From Albidovulum sediminis (lineage in GTDB: Bacteria > Pseudomonadota > Alphaproteobacteria > Rhodobacterales > Rhodobacteraceae): DNA of 64,000 nt. This document shows positions 44,550 through 53,604 of this stretch, one piece after another. The stretch spans positions 87,748 to 151,747 of the forward strand of contig NZ_JAOCQF010000004.1 in NCBI RefSeq assembly GCF_025380365.1, written 5' to 3'. Below the pieces are notes generated by a model. That model made no database searches. It had not been told where the DNA came from and saw only the letters and a list, made by a program, of their open reading frames with translations. Every line of letters starts with the position of its first letter. Within the stretch, counting starts at the first letter, position 1. The position numbers were made by a program, and so were the translations under genes.

Positions 44550-45215
44550 TCAGGCCGCGGCCGTCGGTCCGTCCTGGGTGAAATGATCCGGGAAGAAGGC
44601 GGCGGCGCAGGCATAGACGGTCGTCAGCGCCTCGGCCCGGCTGTAGGGCGAATTCATCGTCATCATGTCGAGCCAGACGCCTTCGAGCGTCACCCGGAGA
44701 ACCCGCGCGGCAAGCGTGGGATTGTAGCGGTAGCGTCCCTCGGCGGCGAGGCGTTCGCAGATGTCGAGCATGGCGCGGAAATAGGCGTCGTCGTTCGATC
44801 CGCATTGTTCCTGGTAGAGCGGTCGGCACTGCGCCTCGCCCCAGTAGGCGCACCAGGCGGCAAGTCGGGCGGGGGTGCAGATCTCGGGGTTGAAGTCGGC
44901 CCGGATCAGCGCGTCGAGTTGCAGCGCGGGGGTGTCGGGCGCGGCGGCAAGGGCTGCGACCCAGTTGGCGCGGTATTCCTCGGACAGAAACATCAGCGTC
45001 TCGGTCAGCAGCCTTTCCTTCGTTTCGAAGTGGAAGTTGACAAGGCCGTGCGACAGGCCGGCGCGGTTGGCGACATCCGTCAGCGTCGTGCGGGCATAGC
45101 CACGTTCGGCGATGGTTTCGATCGTTGCCTCGATGAGTTGCTGGCGGCGCGCGGCCCGGCTCAGCTTGCGCGGCTGGGAGGGTTCGCCCTTAGACTTCAC
45201 GGCAGCTTCGCCCAT
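44550..45215 (-). CDS. TetR-family repressor, BetI-like
   Basis: A 221-residue TetR protein with HTH QLIEATIETIAERGYARTTL then VANRAGLSHGLVNFHFETKE, and a C-terminal ligand domain of BetI type (LAAWCAYWGEAQCRPLYQEQ). BetI proteins sense choline and control betaine genes. It diverges from the large island starting at 45427, with a well-formed operator between, so it is the likely repressor of that island. AAAGGA precedes the ATG at 45215. Confidence 0.88.
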   Translation of the reverse strand: MGEAAVKSKGEPSQPRKLSRAARRQQLIEATIETIAERGYARTTLTDVANRAGLSHGLVNFHFETKERLLTETLMFLSEEYRANWVAALAAAPDTPALQLDALIRADFNPEICTPARLAAWCAYWGEAQCRPLYQEQCGSNDDAYFRAMLDICERLAAEGRYRYNPTLAARVLRVTLEGVWLDMMTMNSPYSRAEALTTVYACAAAFFPDHFTQDGPTAAA

Positions 45216-45306
45216 CGGGAATCCTTTCGGCGGACCCGGCGCCCGCAGCGCAATAGATAAGGCCATTTCCGTCGCCCGCAACCGAAGATGGTCCATTTTG
45301 AAAGTT

Positions 45307-45338
45307 CAGTCAATATTCTGATTGACACCCCAGTCAAT
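45307..45338. promoter_or_regulatory. BetI-type operator: GTCAAT-N6-ATTGAC plus a third half-site
   Basis: A perfect inverted repeat GTCAAT/ATTGAC spans 45309-45326. CAGTCAAT occurs at 45307-45314 and again at 45331-45338. The three half-sites lie in the AT-rich core of the divergent promoter region between the BetI-like gene and the aminotransferase gene. Related TTGAC half-sites recur before the ABC transporter at 53527. Confidence 0.65.
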
Positions 45339-45426
45339 ACCAATCTAGCCTGCGATGACAGGGTGGAGAGTGCAGGGGCCAGGATCGGGCCTCGCTGCCG
45401 CTGTCCCTGAAGCAGGAGAGATGACC

Positions 45427-46779
45427 ATGTCCCGGATTGCGCAGCGCAATCTTTCCAAGTCCAACGCCCAGTTCCAGCGTGCGGTGAAGCGTCTGCCGTT
45501 GGGGGTGTCCTCGACCTTCCGCTATTGGGGGGACGACCGCACGATCTATGTTCATCACGGCAAGGGCGGGCGGACCTGGGATATCGACGGCAACTGTTAC
45601 GTCGACTATCGCCTTGGCTATGGTCCGGCGATCCTCGGCTATGCCGACGAGCGAGTGGACGCGGCCGCGCGCAAGGGGATGGAGGTTGGCGGCGTCTTCG
45701 CGCTTTCGACCGAGAAGGAACTGGCCGTGGCCGACCGGATCGCCAGCATGGTCCCCGCGGCCGAGCTTGTGCGCTTCTCGAACTCGGGTACCGAGGCGGT
45801 GATGGCGGCGCTACGGCTGGCGCGTGCCCATACCGGGCGCGAAAGTTACCTGCTGGTCGAGGGGGGGTATCACGGCCTTTTCGACGCCGCCATGTGGATG
45901 TCGAACATGGACGAATGGGACCTCGGCTCCAACACCGACCCGGAGCTTGTTCCCTATGGCAAGGGCATCCCGCAAACTGTCAAGAAGCTGGCCCATATCA
46001 CGCCGATGAACGATTTCCAGCGGCTCGAGGACATCTTCAGCAAGCATGGCGACAAGCTTGCTGCGATGCTGATCGAGCCGATCCAGGGGAACTGCTGTTC
46101 GATCATGGCGCAGCCCGAATATGTGAAGCTCGCCCGCGAGCTGTGCACGAAGTACGGCGTCATGCTGATAATCGACGAGGTGAAATCGGGCTTCCGCGTC
46201 GGCAAGGGCGGCATCCAGGGCATCATGGGGGTGACGCCCGACATCACCACCTTCGCGAAGGCGGTGGCGAACGGCTACCCAATCTCCGTCGTTGCCGGGC
46301 GCGAGGAGGTCATGCGCACCTTCCGCTATGGCGGCGCCTCGCATGGCGGCACTTACACGGCGCATTCCGTGTCGCTTGCAGCGGCGGAGGAAACGCTGCG
46401 CATCCTTGACGAAACGCCGGCGCTGGAGACGCTTGCGGCCTATGGAGAGCGGTTGAAGGCGGGGATCTCGAAGATCCTCGACGCGCGCAAGATCGTCCAT
46501 TCCTACACCGGCCACCCGTCGATGTTCGGCCTCTTCTTCGCCGAAACGCCCCCTGACAACTACCGCGACTGGAAGACGTCGGACTATTCGTTCTACGACC
46601 GGATGGCATATCATCTGCACGATCTCGGCGTCATCTGTGAGCCGGATTCGCGCGAGCCGTGGTTCATGTGCGAAGCGCATGGGCTGGACGAGACCTGCCT
46701 GAGCGATACGCTGAAGGCGGTGGAAACGGCGGTCGACCTGACGCTGGAACACTTCGAAGAGGACGCGAAGCGCGCATGA
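45427..46779 (+). CDS. Class III aminotransferase (glutamate-1-semialdehyde aminomutase-like)
   Basis: A 450-residue PLP enzyme of the omega-aminotransferase/GSA-aminomutase branch. Motifs: RFSNSGTEAVMAALRLARA, LIIDEVKSGFRVG with the PLP Asp, and TTFAKAVANGYPISVVAG with the Schiff-base Lys. The second of two ATGs (45427) has AGGAG at the right distance. A heme role is unlikely, as it leads a catabolic island under a BetI-like repressor; transamination of an amino-acid-like product is more plausible. It overlaps the next gene by ATGA. Confidence 0.85.
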   Translation: MSRIAQRNLSKSNAQFQRAVKRLPLGVSSTFRYWGDDRTIYVHHGKGGRTWDIDGNCYVDYRLGYGPAILGYADERVDAAARKGMEVGGVFALSTEKELAVADRIASMVPAAELVRFSNSGTEAVMAALRLARAHTGRESYLLVEGGYHGLFDAAMWMSNMDEWDLGSNTDPELVPYGKGIPQTVKKLAHITPMNDFQRLEDIFSKHGDKLAAMLIEPIQGNCCSIMAQPEYVKLARELCTKYGVMLIIDEVKSGFRVGKGGIQGIMGVTPDITTFAKAVANGYPISVVAGREEVMRTFRYGGASHGGTYTAHSVSLAAAEETLRILDETPALETLAAYGERLKAGISKILDARKIVHSYTGHPSMFGLFFAETPPDNYRDWKTSDYSFYDRMAYHLHDLGVICEPDSREPWFMCEAHGLDETCLSDTLKAVETAVDLTLEHFEEDAKRA

Positions 46780-48392
46780 TCTATGATGCGGTGATCGTCG
46801 GCGCGGGGCACAACGGCCTGGTCGCGGCCAGCTATCTGGCCAGGGCCGGCCTGAAGGTGGTCGTGGTCGAGAAGAACGACTGGATCGGCGGCGCCGCGGT
46901 CAGCCGCGAGCTTTATCCGGGCTTCACCTATTCCAACTGCTCCTACGTTTCATCGCTGTTCCGGCCCGAGATCATGCGCGACCTGGAACTGCCCCGGCAC
47001 GGGCTTCAGATCCTGCCCTACGAAGGGGGCGCGCTTTTTACCGAGGGCGGCGACTATCTGGGCATGTTCCGCAACCACGACGCCAACCGGCGCGAGATCG
47101 AGCGCCACAGCCCGCGCGATGCGGAAGCCTATGACCGCTACGCCCGTGACGTGCTGCGCCACTGCCGCTTCATCCGACCGATGCTGCTGCGCACCGCCGC
47201 CGACCCGGCCAGCTTCCGGCCACGCGACATCGCGGAACTGGCCTGGCTGGGCAAGCAGATGTTCGGCCTGTCGGAAATGGCGATGTACGACATGATCCGG
47301 TTCTGGACCATGTCGATCGCCGACTACCTCGACGAATACTTCGAAAATCCGGCGGTGAAAGCCTATCAGGCGGTCGCTTCGATCATCGGCACCGCGCTGG
47401 GCCCGATGTCGCCTGGCACGGCCTATGTCCTTCTGCACCACGCGATGGGCGACGTGGACGGCAACGTCGGCGCCTGGGGCTTTGCCCGCGGGGGGATGGG
47501 GTCGATCACCAAGGCGCTAGCGGCCTCGCTCAAGGCGGCGGGCGGAGAGATCCGCACCGGTTCCGGGGTCGAGCGCATCCTGGTCAGCAACGGCCGCGCG
47601 ACCGGGGTGGTGCTTGAGAACGGGGACGAGGTGTCGGGCCGACGCGTCGTGTCGAACATGGATGTGAAGCGGACGTTCCTCAAACATGTCGATGAGGACG
47701 AACTGCCTGCGTCCTTCGTCAAGCGCGTGAAGAACTTCAAGATCCGCGGTTCGTCCGGCAAGCTGAACATCGCGCTGGACCGGGCGCCCCGGTTCACGGC
47801 CTTGCCCGAAGGCGCGCCGAACATGAAGGGCGACCTGCACTTCACCGACTCGATCGAGAAGATGGAGCGCGCCTACGACGACTGGAAGGCGGGGCATTTC
47901 AGCCGCGATCCGTTCCAGGACATGATGATCCCGACCATGATCGACCCGACGATGGCCCCGCCGGGCAAGCATTTCATGTCCTGTTTCATCCAGTATGCGC
48001 CGCCGAAGATCGAGGGGCAGGACTGGACCGACGCCGACCGGGATGCCTTTGCCAAGGCCTGTCTCGACCAGATCGAGGCGCATGCGCCCGGCTTCAAGGA
48101 CAGCATCCTGCACGTGGAGGTGCGCACCCCGCGCGAGCTGGAGCGGGAAGTCGGGCTGACCGAAGGCAACATCTTCCAGGGCGAGCTGACCTTCGACCAG
48201 CTCCTCTTCAACCGGCCGGTGCCCGGCTATGCGCAATATCGCAGCCCGATCCGGGATCTGTGGATCTGCGGGTCGTCGACCCATCCCGGCGGCGGTGTCA
48301 TGGGCGCGCCGGGGCGCAATGCGGCGGCCGAGATCCTGCGCGACGTCAAGATGCCCAAGAAGGACATGAGCGATGCCTATGCCGTCCTTTGA
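46776..48392 (+). CDS. Phytoene-desaturase-like FAD oxidoreductase, first copy
   Basis: A 538-residue flavoprotein with YDAVIVGAGHNGLVAASYLARA at the N-terminus (split here as the FAD motif GAGHNG) and a C-terminal FAD-binding stretch with LWICGSSTHPGGGVMGAPG. It belongs to the NAD(P)/FAD amine-oxidase/CrtI-like superfamily that also includes many uncharacterised bacterial proteins. Carotenoid synthesis is not supported by the context. Oxidation of a C-N or C-C bond in the island's substrate is inferred. It overlaps both neighbours. Confidence 0.82.
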   Translation: MIYDAVIVGAGHNGLVAASYLARAGLKVVVVEKNDWIGGAAVSRELYPGFTYSNCSYVSSLFRPEIMRDLELPRHGLQILPYEGGALFTEGGDYLGMFRNHDANRREIERHSPRDAEAYDRYARDVLRHCRFIRPMLLRTAADPASFRPRDIAELAWLGKQMFGLSEMAMYDMIRFWTMSIADYLDEYFENPAVKAYQAVASIIGTALGPMSPGTAYVLLHHAMGDVDGNVGAWGFARGGMGSITKALAASLKAAGGEIRTGSGVERILVSNGRATGVVLENGDEVSGRRVVSNMDVKRTFLKHVDEDELPASFVKRVKNFKIRGSSGKLNIALDRAPRFTALPEGAPNMKGDLHFTDSIEKMERAYDDWKAGHFSRDPFQDMMIPTMIDPTMAPPGKHFMSCFIQYAPPKIEGQDWTDADRDAFAKACLDQIEAHAPGFKDSILHVEVRTPRELEREVGLTEGNIFQGELTFDQLLFNRPVPGYAQYRSPIRDLWICGSSTHPGGGVMGAPGRNAAAEILRDVKMPKKDMSDAYAVL

Positions 48393-49935
48393 TGCCATCG
48401 TGATCGGCGGCGGAACCAACGGGCTGGCCTGCGCCGCGCGGCTTCAGAAATCGGGCCGGAGGGTTCTGGTGCTGGAATCGGGCGCCGAGCCGGGGGGCGC
48501 CGCGCTTGGGCGCGAATTCGCGCCGGGATACCGGGCGCCGGGGCTTGCGCATCTGGTCACGACCATCGACGCGCGGGTGGAGCGGGAGATGGACCTGGGC
48601 CGTCACGGCCTGTCCTATGCCGGGCTGAGCCTGCCGTCTACGCTGGTTGCGCCCGACGGCGATCACCTCCTCCTCGAGGGCGAGGCGGGGGAGCGTGTCG
48701 CGGGCCTGTCCGAGGCCGAGCGCCTGGCCTGGTCGGAGCTGCGCGGACAGCTTATGCGGTTCGCCGGCGTCCTCGCGCCCTTCAAGGAAATGACGCCGCC
48801 ACGCATCGCCGCCGGGGCCGGCAACGAATACATGAAGCTCGGCAAGCTCGGGTTCGGCATCCGCAGGCTGGGAAAGGACGATTTCCGCGAGTTCCTGCGG
48901 ATGCTCCTGATCAATGTCTACGACGTCCTGAACGACGACCTCACCGACCCGCGGCTGAAGGGTATCCTTGCGCATGACGCGGTGCTTGGCACCTGGCTTG
49001 GCCCGCGGTCGCCGAATTCCCTCATCCATCTTCTCAATCGCCTCGCGGGTCAGGTCGCGGGGCGTCGTGCCGCGGTTGCCTTGCCAAAGGGCGGCATGGG
49101 CGCCGTGGCCTCCGCGATGGCGAAGGCGGCCGAGGCGCAGGGCGTGACGATCCGCACCGGCGCAAGGGTGGCCGCGATCCTGGTGGAAGACGACCGGGCC
49201 GTCGGTGTCACCCTTGCGGACGGAGAGGAGTTGCGGGCGAAGACCGTGGTTTCGGCGATCAATCCCAAGACCACGTTCCTGTCGCTTGTCGGCCCGCGTC
49301 ACCTCGACACCGGCTTCGTCAATCGCGTCCGCGCCATGAAGTCGCGCGGCGGCGCGGCCAAGCTGCACCTGGCCTTGAAGGGCGCCCCCGATTTCCGCGG
49401 CGCGGACCTGCGGACGCGGCTGGTGCTGGCACCGTCCGAAACGGCGGTCGAGCTTAGCTTCAACGCGGTGAAGTATGGCGAGGTTCCCGAGCGTCCGGTG
49501 ATGGAGGTGATCCTGCCCTCGGCGCATGAGGGCGGACATGCCCCGGACGGGCATCATATCCTGTCCGCCATCGTGCAGTTCGCGCCGCACGCACCCAAGG
49601 CCGGGCCGGACGTCGCGCGGCAGGAGATGCTGGCGCGCAGCCTGGCCGTCCTGGAGGACCACGCCCCCGGCCTGCGCGCCCTGGTCGAACACGCCGAATT
49701 GCTGATGCCCTACGACATCGAGGCGCGCTACGGCATGGTGGGGGGCAACTGGCACCATGGTGAGCTGAGTGTCGAGCAGATGCTGTTCCTGCGCCCCTTC
49801 GCGGGAACGTCACAATACGCGACCCCGCTCAGCGACCTGTGGCTGGCCGGGGCCGGTTGCCATCCCGGCGGCGGCATTTCCGGCGCTGCCGGGTGGAACG
49901 CCGCCGAACGCATCATCCGGGGGACGGGCCGATGA
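48373..49935 (+). CDS. Phytoene-desaturase-like FAD oxidoreductase, second copy
   Basis: A 520-residue paralogue of the gene before it: FDAIVIGGGTNGLACAARLQ at the N-terminus and LWLAGAGCHPGGGISGAAG at the C-terminus. The two copies are clearly related but diverged, overlap by 20 nt, and may form a heterodimer or act in sequence. It overlaps the GcvT-like gene by ATGA, so the whole front of the island is one translationally coupled unit. Confidence 0.82.
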   Translation: MPMPSFDAIVIGGGTNGLACAARLQKSGRRVLVLESGAEPGGAALGREFAPGYRAPGLAHLVTTIDARVEREMDLGRHGLSYAGLSLPSTLVAPDGDHLLLEGEAGERVAGLSEAERLAWSELRGQLMRFAGVLAPFKEMTPPRIAAGAGNEYMKLGKLGFGIRRLGKDDFREFLRMLLINVYDVLNDDLTDPRLKGILAHDAVLGTWLGPRSPNSLIHLLNRLAGQVAGRRAAVALPKGGMGAVASAMAKAAEAQGVTIRTGARVAAILVEDDRAVGVTLADGEELRAKTVVSAINPKTTFLSLVGPRHLDTGFVNRVRAMKSRGGAAKLHLALKGAPDFRGADLRTRLVLAPSETAVELSFNAVKYGEVPERPVMEVILPSAHEGGHAPDGHHILSAIVQFAPHAPKAGPDVARQEMLARSLAVLEDHAPGLRALVEHAELLMPYDIEARYGMVGGNWHHGELSVEQMLFLRPFAGTSQYATPLSDLWLAGAGCHPGGGISGAAGWNAAERIIRGTGR

Positions 49936-51146
49936 AAGCCGAAAAGCCGATGCAACCGGATCCGCGCCAGCACTACCTGACGCCGCTGCGCCAGACGACG
50001 TTTCACCCCCGCACCGCGGCGGCGAACCGGCTGAACAGCTGGGGCCCCTGGGGCGGCTACACCACGGTTCTCGAATACGACGACCTCGCGATGGAGCATT
50101 CGGCGATCCGCAATGCGGCGACGGTCTATGACCTCTGCCCGATGGTCAAGTACCGGGTCCGGGGGCCGGAGGCGGCCGCGTATCTGAACCGGCTGACGGT
50201 GCGCAACGCCGCAAAGCTGCCGGTCGGCGCGGTGCACTACACGATCTGGTGCGACGACGCGGGCCACATCATCGACGACGGCACCCTGTTCCGTCTGGGC
50301 GAAGCCGACTTCCGCATCTGCTGCCAGGAACGCCATCTGCCCTGGCTGCTCGACAGCGCCTTCGGCTTCGAGGTGAGCGTGGCCGAGGAGACGGAAGAGA
50401 TTGCTGCACTGTCCCTGCAAGGCCCCTGTTCCTTCGCGGTCCTGAAGGCCGCCGGGTTCGACGTGGCCGCGCTGAAGCCCTTCCGCATGGCGACCTTCGG
50501 TTTCGACGGTGGCGAACTGATGATCTCGCGCACGGGGTTTACCGGCGATCTCGGCTATGAACTCTGGATCGCGCCCGATCATGCGCTCGCGCTCTGGGAC
50601 TGCCTGTTCGAGGCGGGCGCGCCCTGGGGTCTGCGGCCCATCGGGACACAGGCGCTGGATCTCGCGCGGACGGAGGCGGGCTTCATCATCACCAACCTCG
50701 ACTTCGTCCCCGCCCATCAGGCGGTGCGGGAAGATCGCGTCCGTTCGCCGTTCGAGATGTCCCTCGACTGGATGATCGACTGGAACAAGGGGCACTTCAC
50801 CGGCCGTCGCGCGCTGCTGGCCGAGCGGGAACGCGGGTCGCGCTGGGCCTTCGTCGGGCTTGATATCGACGGCAACGTTTCGGCCGAACACGCGATCGTC
50901 TATCATGACCGCAAGCGGGAGGTTGGCCAGATCACCGCCGCGTGCTGGTCGCCGACGCTGAAGCGCAACATCGCGCTGGCGCATCTGGAGCGGCCCTACC
51001 ACGCCGGGAAGTCCGACAACCTCTGGGTCGAGGTCTACGCCATGCGCGAACTGCAATACGTCAAGCTCATGCTTCGGGCGAAGGTCTGCGACCGGCCGTT
51101 CTTCAATCCGGACCGTCGCAGGGCCACCCCGCCCGGCCCGTTCTGA
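49932..51146 (+). CDS. GcvT-family, THF-dependent aminomethyltransferase/demethylase
   Basis: A 404-residue stand-alone GcvT/YgfZ-fold protein. ISRTGFTGDLGYELWIAPD is the folate-domain signature, and LDLARTEAGFIITNLDF matches the region before the C-terminal barrel. Relatives include glycine cleavage T protein, DMSP demethylase (DmdA) and demethylase parts of SARDH/DMGDH. Expected role: transfer of a methyl or methylene group from the island's substrate to tetrahydrofolate. The rest of the glycine cleavage system is absent here, so T protein itself is unlikely. Confidence 0.83.
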   Translation: MKAEKPMQPDPRQHYLTPLRQTTFHPRTAAANRLNSWGPWGGYTTVLEYDDLAMEHSAIRNAATVYDLCPMVKYRVRGPEAAAYLNRLTVRNAAKLPVGAVHYTIWCDDAGHIIDDGTLFRLGEADFRICCQERHLPWLLDSAFGFEVSVAEETEEIAALSLQGPCSFAVLKAAGFDVAALKPFRMATFGFDGGELMISRTGFTGDLGYELWIAPDHALALWDCLFEAGAPWGLRPIGTQALDLARTEAGFIITNLDFVPAHQAVREDRVRSPFEMSLDWMIDWNKGHFTGRRALLAERERGSRWAFVGLDIDGNVSAEHAIVYHDRKREVGQITAACWSPTLKRNIALAHLERPYHAGKSDNLWVEVYAMRELQYVKLMLRAKVCDRPFFNPDRRRATPPGPF

Positions 51147-51158
51147 AGGAGCGAGAGA

Positions 51159-52310
51159 ATGTCCCTGCATCGCCATCCCGATTCCCCGCTGCTTGACCAC
51201 TGCCCCGAAACCCTGCCCGCCTGGGTCTACCGGGACGCCGGCTGGTACGAGAAGGAACGACAGGCGATCTGGAGCCGGGAATGGGTCTATGTCGGGCGGC
51301 GCAACGACCTGCCGCAGGGGACGATGCGCCGGATCGAGGCGGCGGGGCAAAGCCTGATCCTGTGCCACGACCGCGACGGGCGGGTGGCCTGCTTCCACAA
51401 CACCTGCCGACACCGGGGGGCGGAGTTGTGTTCCGCCCACGAACAGCCGCTCGGCAAGCTCATCACCTGCAAGTATCACAACTGGGCCTACGCGACCGAC
51501 GGGCGGCTTGTCTCCACCGCCTTCGGGACCCCGACAGAGGACTTCCGGCGCGAGGATCACGGGCTGTTCGCGGTGCATGTCCGGGATTGGAACGGCTTTC
51601 TCTACGTCTGCCTTGCCCATGATGCGCCCGAGTTCGCGCCGGACATGGGGGTGCGCTCGCTCGACAACTGGCCGATGGCCGCACTGGTCACCGGGCACCG
51701 GATGGAAAAGCGCCTGAAGTGCAACTGGAAGATCTTCTGGGAGAATTACAACGAATGCCTGCACTGTCCGGGCGTTCATCCCGAACTGTGCGACATGGTG
51801 CCGATCTACCGGCAGGGCATCATGGCCACGAACGAGGCCGCCGGCTGGGCGCCCGACATGCCGCGGCCGGCGTCGAACCTGAAGGACGGCGCCGTCACCT
51901 GGACCGCATCCGGCCAGCCCTGCGGCCCGGTCTTCCCGCACCTGACCGCAGAGGAACGCGCGAACGGCTACAACTTCGTCACGATCTACCCCACGATGTT
52001 CATCGTGGCCCATGTCGATCATGTCCGCGCCGTACGGCTTGAGCCGATTGGGCCGGAGGAAACCCTGTTGACCGCGGAATGGTTCTTTCCGCCAGAGACG
52101 ATGGCCCAGCCGGGGTTCGACCCGGCCGAGGTCGCGGCCTTTGCGACCATCGTGATGGCGCAGGATGCCGAGGTGGCCGAGATGAACCAGCGTGGGCTCC
52201 ACTCCGACCGATATGAAAGGGGACGGCTCATGCCGCAGGAATTCGACATCCACAGGTTCCACCAGTGGCTTCGCACGCGGATGGAGGCGGCGGGCGAGGT
52301 GATCGCATGA
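51159..52310 (+). CDS. Rieske non-heme iron oxygenase, alpha-type, first copy
   Basis: A 383-residue oxygenase with a Rieske [2Fe-2S] domain (CRHRG then CKYHNW, about 85-110) and a catalytic domain with the mononuclear iron motif WENYNECLHCPGVHPEL. This form resembles glycine betaine monooxygenase (GbcA), stachydrine and carnitine oxygenases, which break N-methyl or C-N bonds with O2. The reductase partner is not encoded next to it. It starts 12 nt after the GcvT-like gene and overlaps the second oxygenase by ATGA. Confidence 0.9.
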   Translation: MSLHRHPDSPLLDHCPETLPAWVYRDAGWYEKERQAIWSREWVYVGRRNDLPQGTMRRIEAAGQSLILCHDRDGRVACFHNTCRHRGAELCSAHEQPLGKLITCKYHNWAYATDGRLVSTAFGTPTEDFRREDHGLFAVHVRDWNGFLYVCLAHDAPEFAPDMGVRSLDNWPMAALVTGHRMEKRLKCNWKIFWENYNECLHCPGVHPELCDMVPIYRQGIMATNEAAGWAPDMPRPASNLKDGAVTWTASGQPCGPVFPHLTAEERANGYNFVTIYPTMFIVAHVDHVRAVRLEPIGPEETLLTAEWFFPPETMAQPGFDPAEVAAFATIVMAQDAEVAEMNQRGLHSDRYERGRLMPQEFDIHRFHQWLRTRMEAAGEVIA

Positions 52311-53515
52311 ACAGGCCGCTGGTCACCAAGCCCCGCCCCGTGCCCGAAGACTGGGACCGCCGCGGACTGCCCGGCTGGACCTATCATTCGAAGGCCCTGT
52401 TCGAGCTGGAAAAGCGCGAGGTCTTCCAGACCCACTGGCAGATCGCGGGCCACGTCAGCGACATCCCGGCACCCGGCGATTATCTGACCATGGACATCGC
52501 CGACGAACGCGCGCTGGTGATCCGCGGTGCGGATGGCGTTGTCCGCGGCTTCCACAACCTCTGCCGCCACCGCGGCGCCCGCGTCGCGGCCGAGGAAAAG
52601 GGGCATTGCAAGGGCGCGATGGTCTGCCCGTTCCACGGTTGGGTCTACAACCTCGACGGAACCCTGCGCGGGGCCGCCCGCCCCGGAAGCTTCGGCGACA
52701 TGGACCGGGCCGACTTCGGCCTGAAGCCGCTGGACCTGGATATCTGGCACGGCTTCATGTTCGTGCGTTTCCGCCCCGGGCCGCAGCCCGCCGTCCGGGA
52801 CCTACTGGCGCCGTTCGAGCGCGATTTCACCGACTGGCGCGCGGCCGATGTCCTGCCGTCGGGGACGATCGTGACCAGCGAGATCGACGTGAACTGGAAG
52901 TCGGTGCGCGATGTCGACAACGAGGGCTACCACGTTGCCATGGCCCATCCCGCGCTGCAGGACCTTTACGGTCGCACCTATCGCGACCTGGCCTTTGCCA
53001 ATGGCAATTCCGCATCCTATGCGACCTTCGGGGACACGCCGGGCCGGCTCTGGTCGGTGCGGAACTACGTCAAGTTCGCGCCCGCGCCGGACTGGCTGCC
53101 CGCCGACAAGCGCAAGGTCTGGGCCTATGTCGGCATGTTCCCGACCGGGGTCTTCATCTTCACCCCGGAAACCGTGCAGTTCTATCAGGATTTCCCGCTG
53201 TCGCCGGGCCGGACCCTGCAACGCGGCGCGATCTATCGCCGCCCCGACGAGACGCGGCAGGAACGGCTGAGCCGCTACCTTGCCTACCGGATCGACCGCG
53301 AGACCGGCAAGGAGGACGTCCAGCTGTCAATCTGGTCGAACGAGTCGATGAAGTCGTCGGCCTTCGAGGGCTTCCACCTGTCGGACCTGGAATTCGCGGT
53401 GAAGAACCATCACGACCAGTTGCGCCGCATCCTGCCGGTCATGCGCATTCAGGATGCGCCGGCTGAGGATCGCGTTTGCGAGACAAACGAGAGGATACGA
53501 AGCGCCACGCCCTGA
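52307..53515 (+). CDS. Rieske non-heme iron oxygenase, alpha-type, second copy
   Basis: A 402-residue oxygenase with Rieske ligands in LCRHRGARV and VCPFHGWVY (about 80-107) and a mononuclear iron site in VRDVDNEGYHVAMAHPAL. It is only distantly related to its neighbour, so the pair probably catalyses two different oxidations or forms a mixed complex. Last gene before the transporter; 89 nt later potF-like begins, with a repeated operator-like motif between. Confidence 0.88.
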   Translation: MNRPLVTKPRPVPEDWDRRGLPGWTYHSKALFELEKREVFQTHWQIAGHVSDIPAPGDYLTMDIADERALVIRGADGVVRGFHNLCRHRGARVAAEEKGHCKGAMVCPFHGWVYNLDGTLRGAARPGSFGDMDRADFGLKPLDLDIWHGFMFVRFRPGPQPAVRDLLAPFERDFTDWRAADVLPSGTIVTSEIDVNWKSVRDVDNEGYHVAMAHPALQDLYGRTYRDLAFANGNSASYATFGDTPGRLWSVRNYVKFAPAPDWLPADKRKVWAYVGMFPTGVFIFTPETVQFYQDFPLSPGRTLQRGAIYRRPDETRQERLSRYLAYRIDRETGKEDVQLSIWSNESMKSSAFEGFHLSDLEFAVKNHHDQLRRILPVMRIQDAPAEDRVCETNERIRSATP

Positions 53516-53526
53516 ATATGATCAAA

Positions 53527-53552
53527 AATCGGTTGACCAGAATCGGTTGACC
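53527..53552. promoter_or_regulatory. Tandem AATCGGTTGACC repeats before the ABC transporter
   Basis: AATCGGTTGACC occurs at 53527-53538 and 53541-53552, 14 nt apart. GGTTGACC is itself nearly palindromic and shares the TTGAC core with the BetI-type half-sites at 45309-45338. It lies in the 89-nt gap before the substrate-binding protein gene and suggests a second promoter under the same regulator. Confidence 0.55.
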
Positions 53553-53604
53553 CCCCTCAAATGCCAATCAACGATAATTCCTGAAACCAGCAGAGGAGAG
53601 ACCC

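Noticed and set aside
45427..46779. Tetrapyrrole biosynthesis role (hemL) for the GSA-aminomutase-like gene
   Set aside because: The gene is first in a catabolic island opposite a BetI-like repressor, with no heme gene nearby. Class III aminotransferases share these motifs.
46776..49935. Carotenoid (crtI/crtD) cluster
   Set aside because: The two flavoproteins look like phytoene desaturases but no crtB, crtE or photosynthesis gene is present, and the neighbours are amine-related.
49932..51146. Glycine cleavage T protein (gcvT)
   Set aside because: No gcvH or gcvP nearby, and it is embedded in an oxygenase/transport island. A demethylase role fits better.
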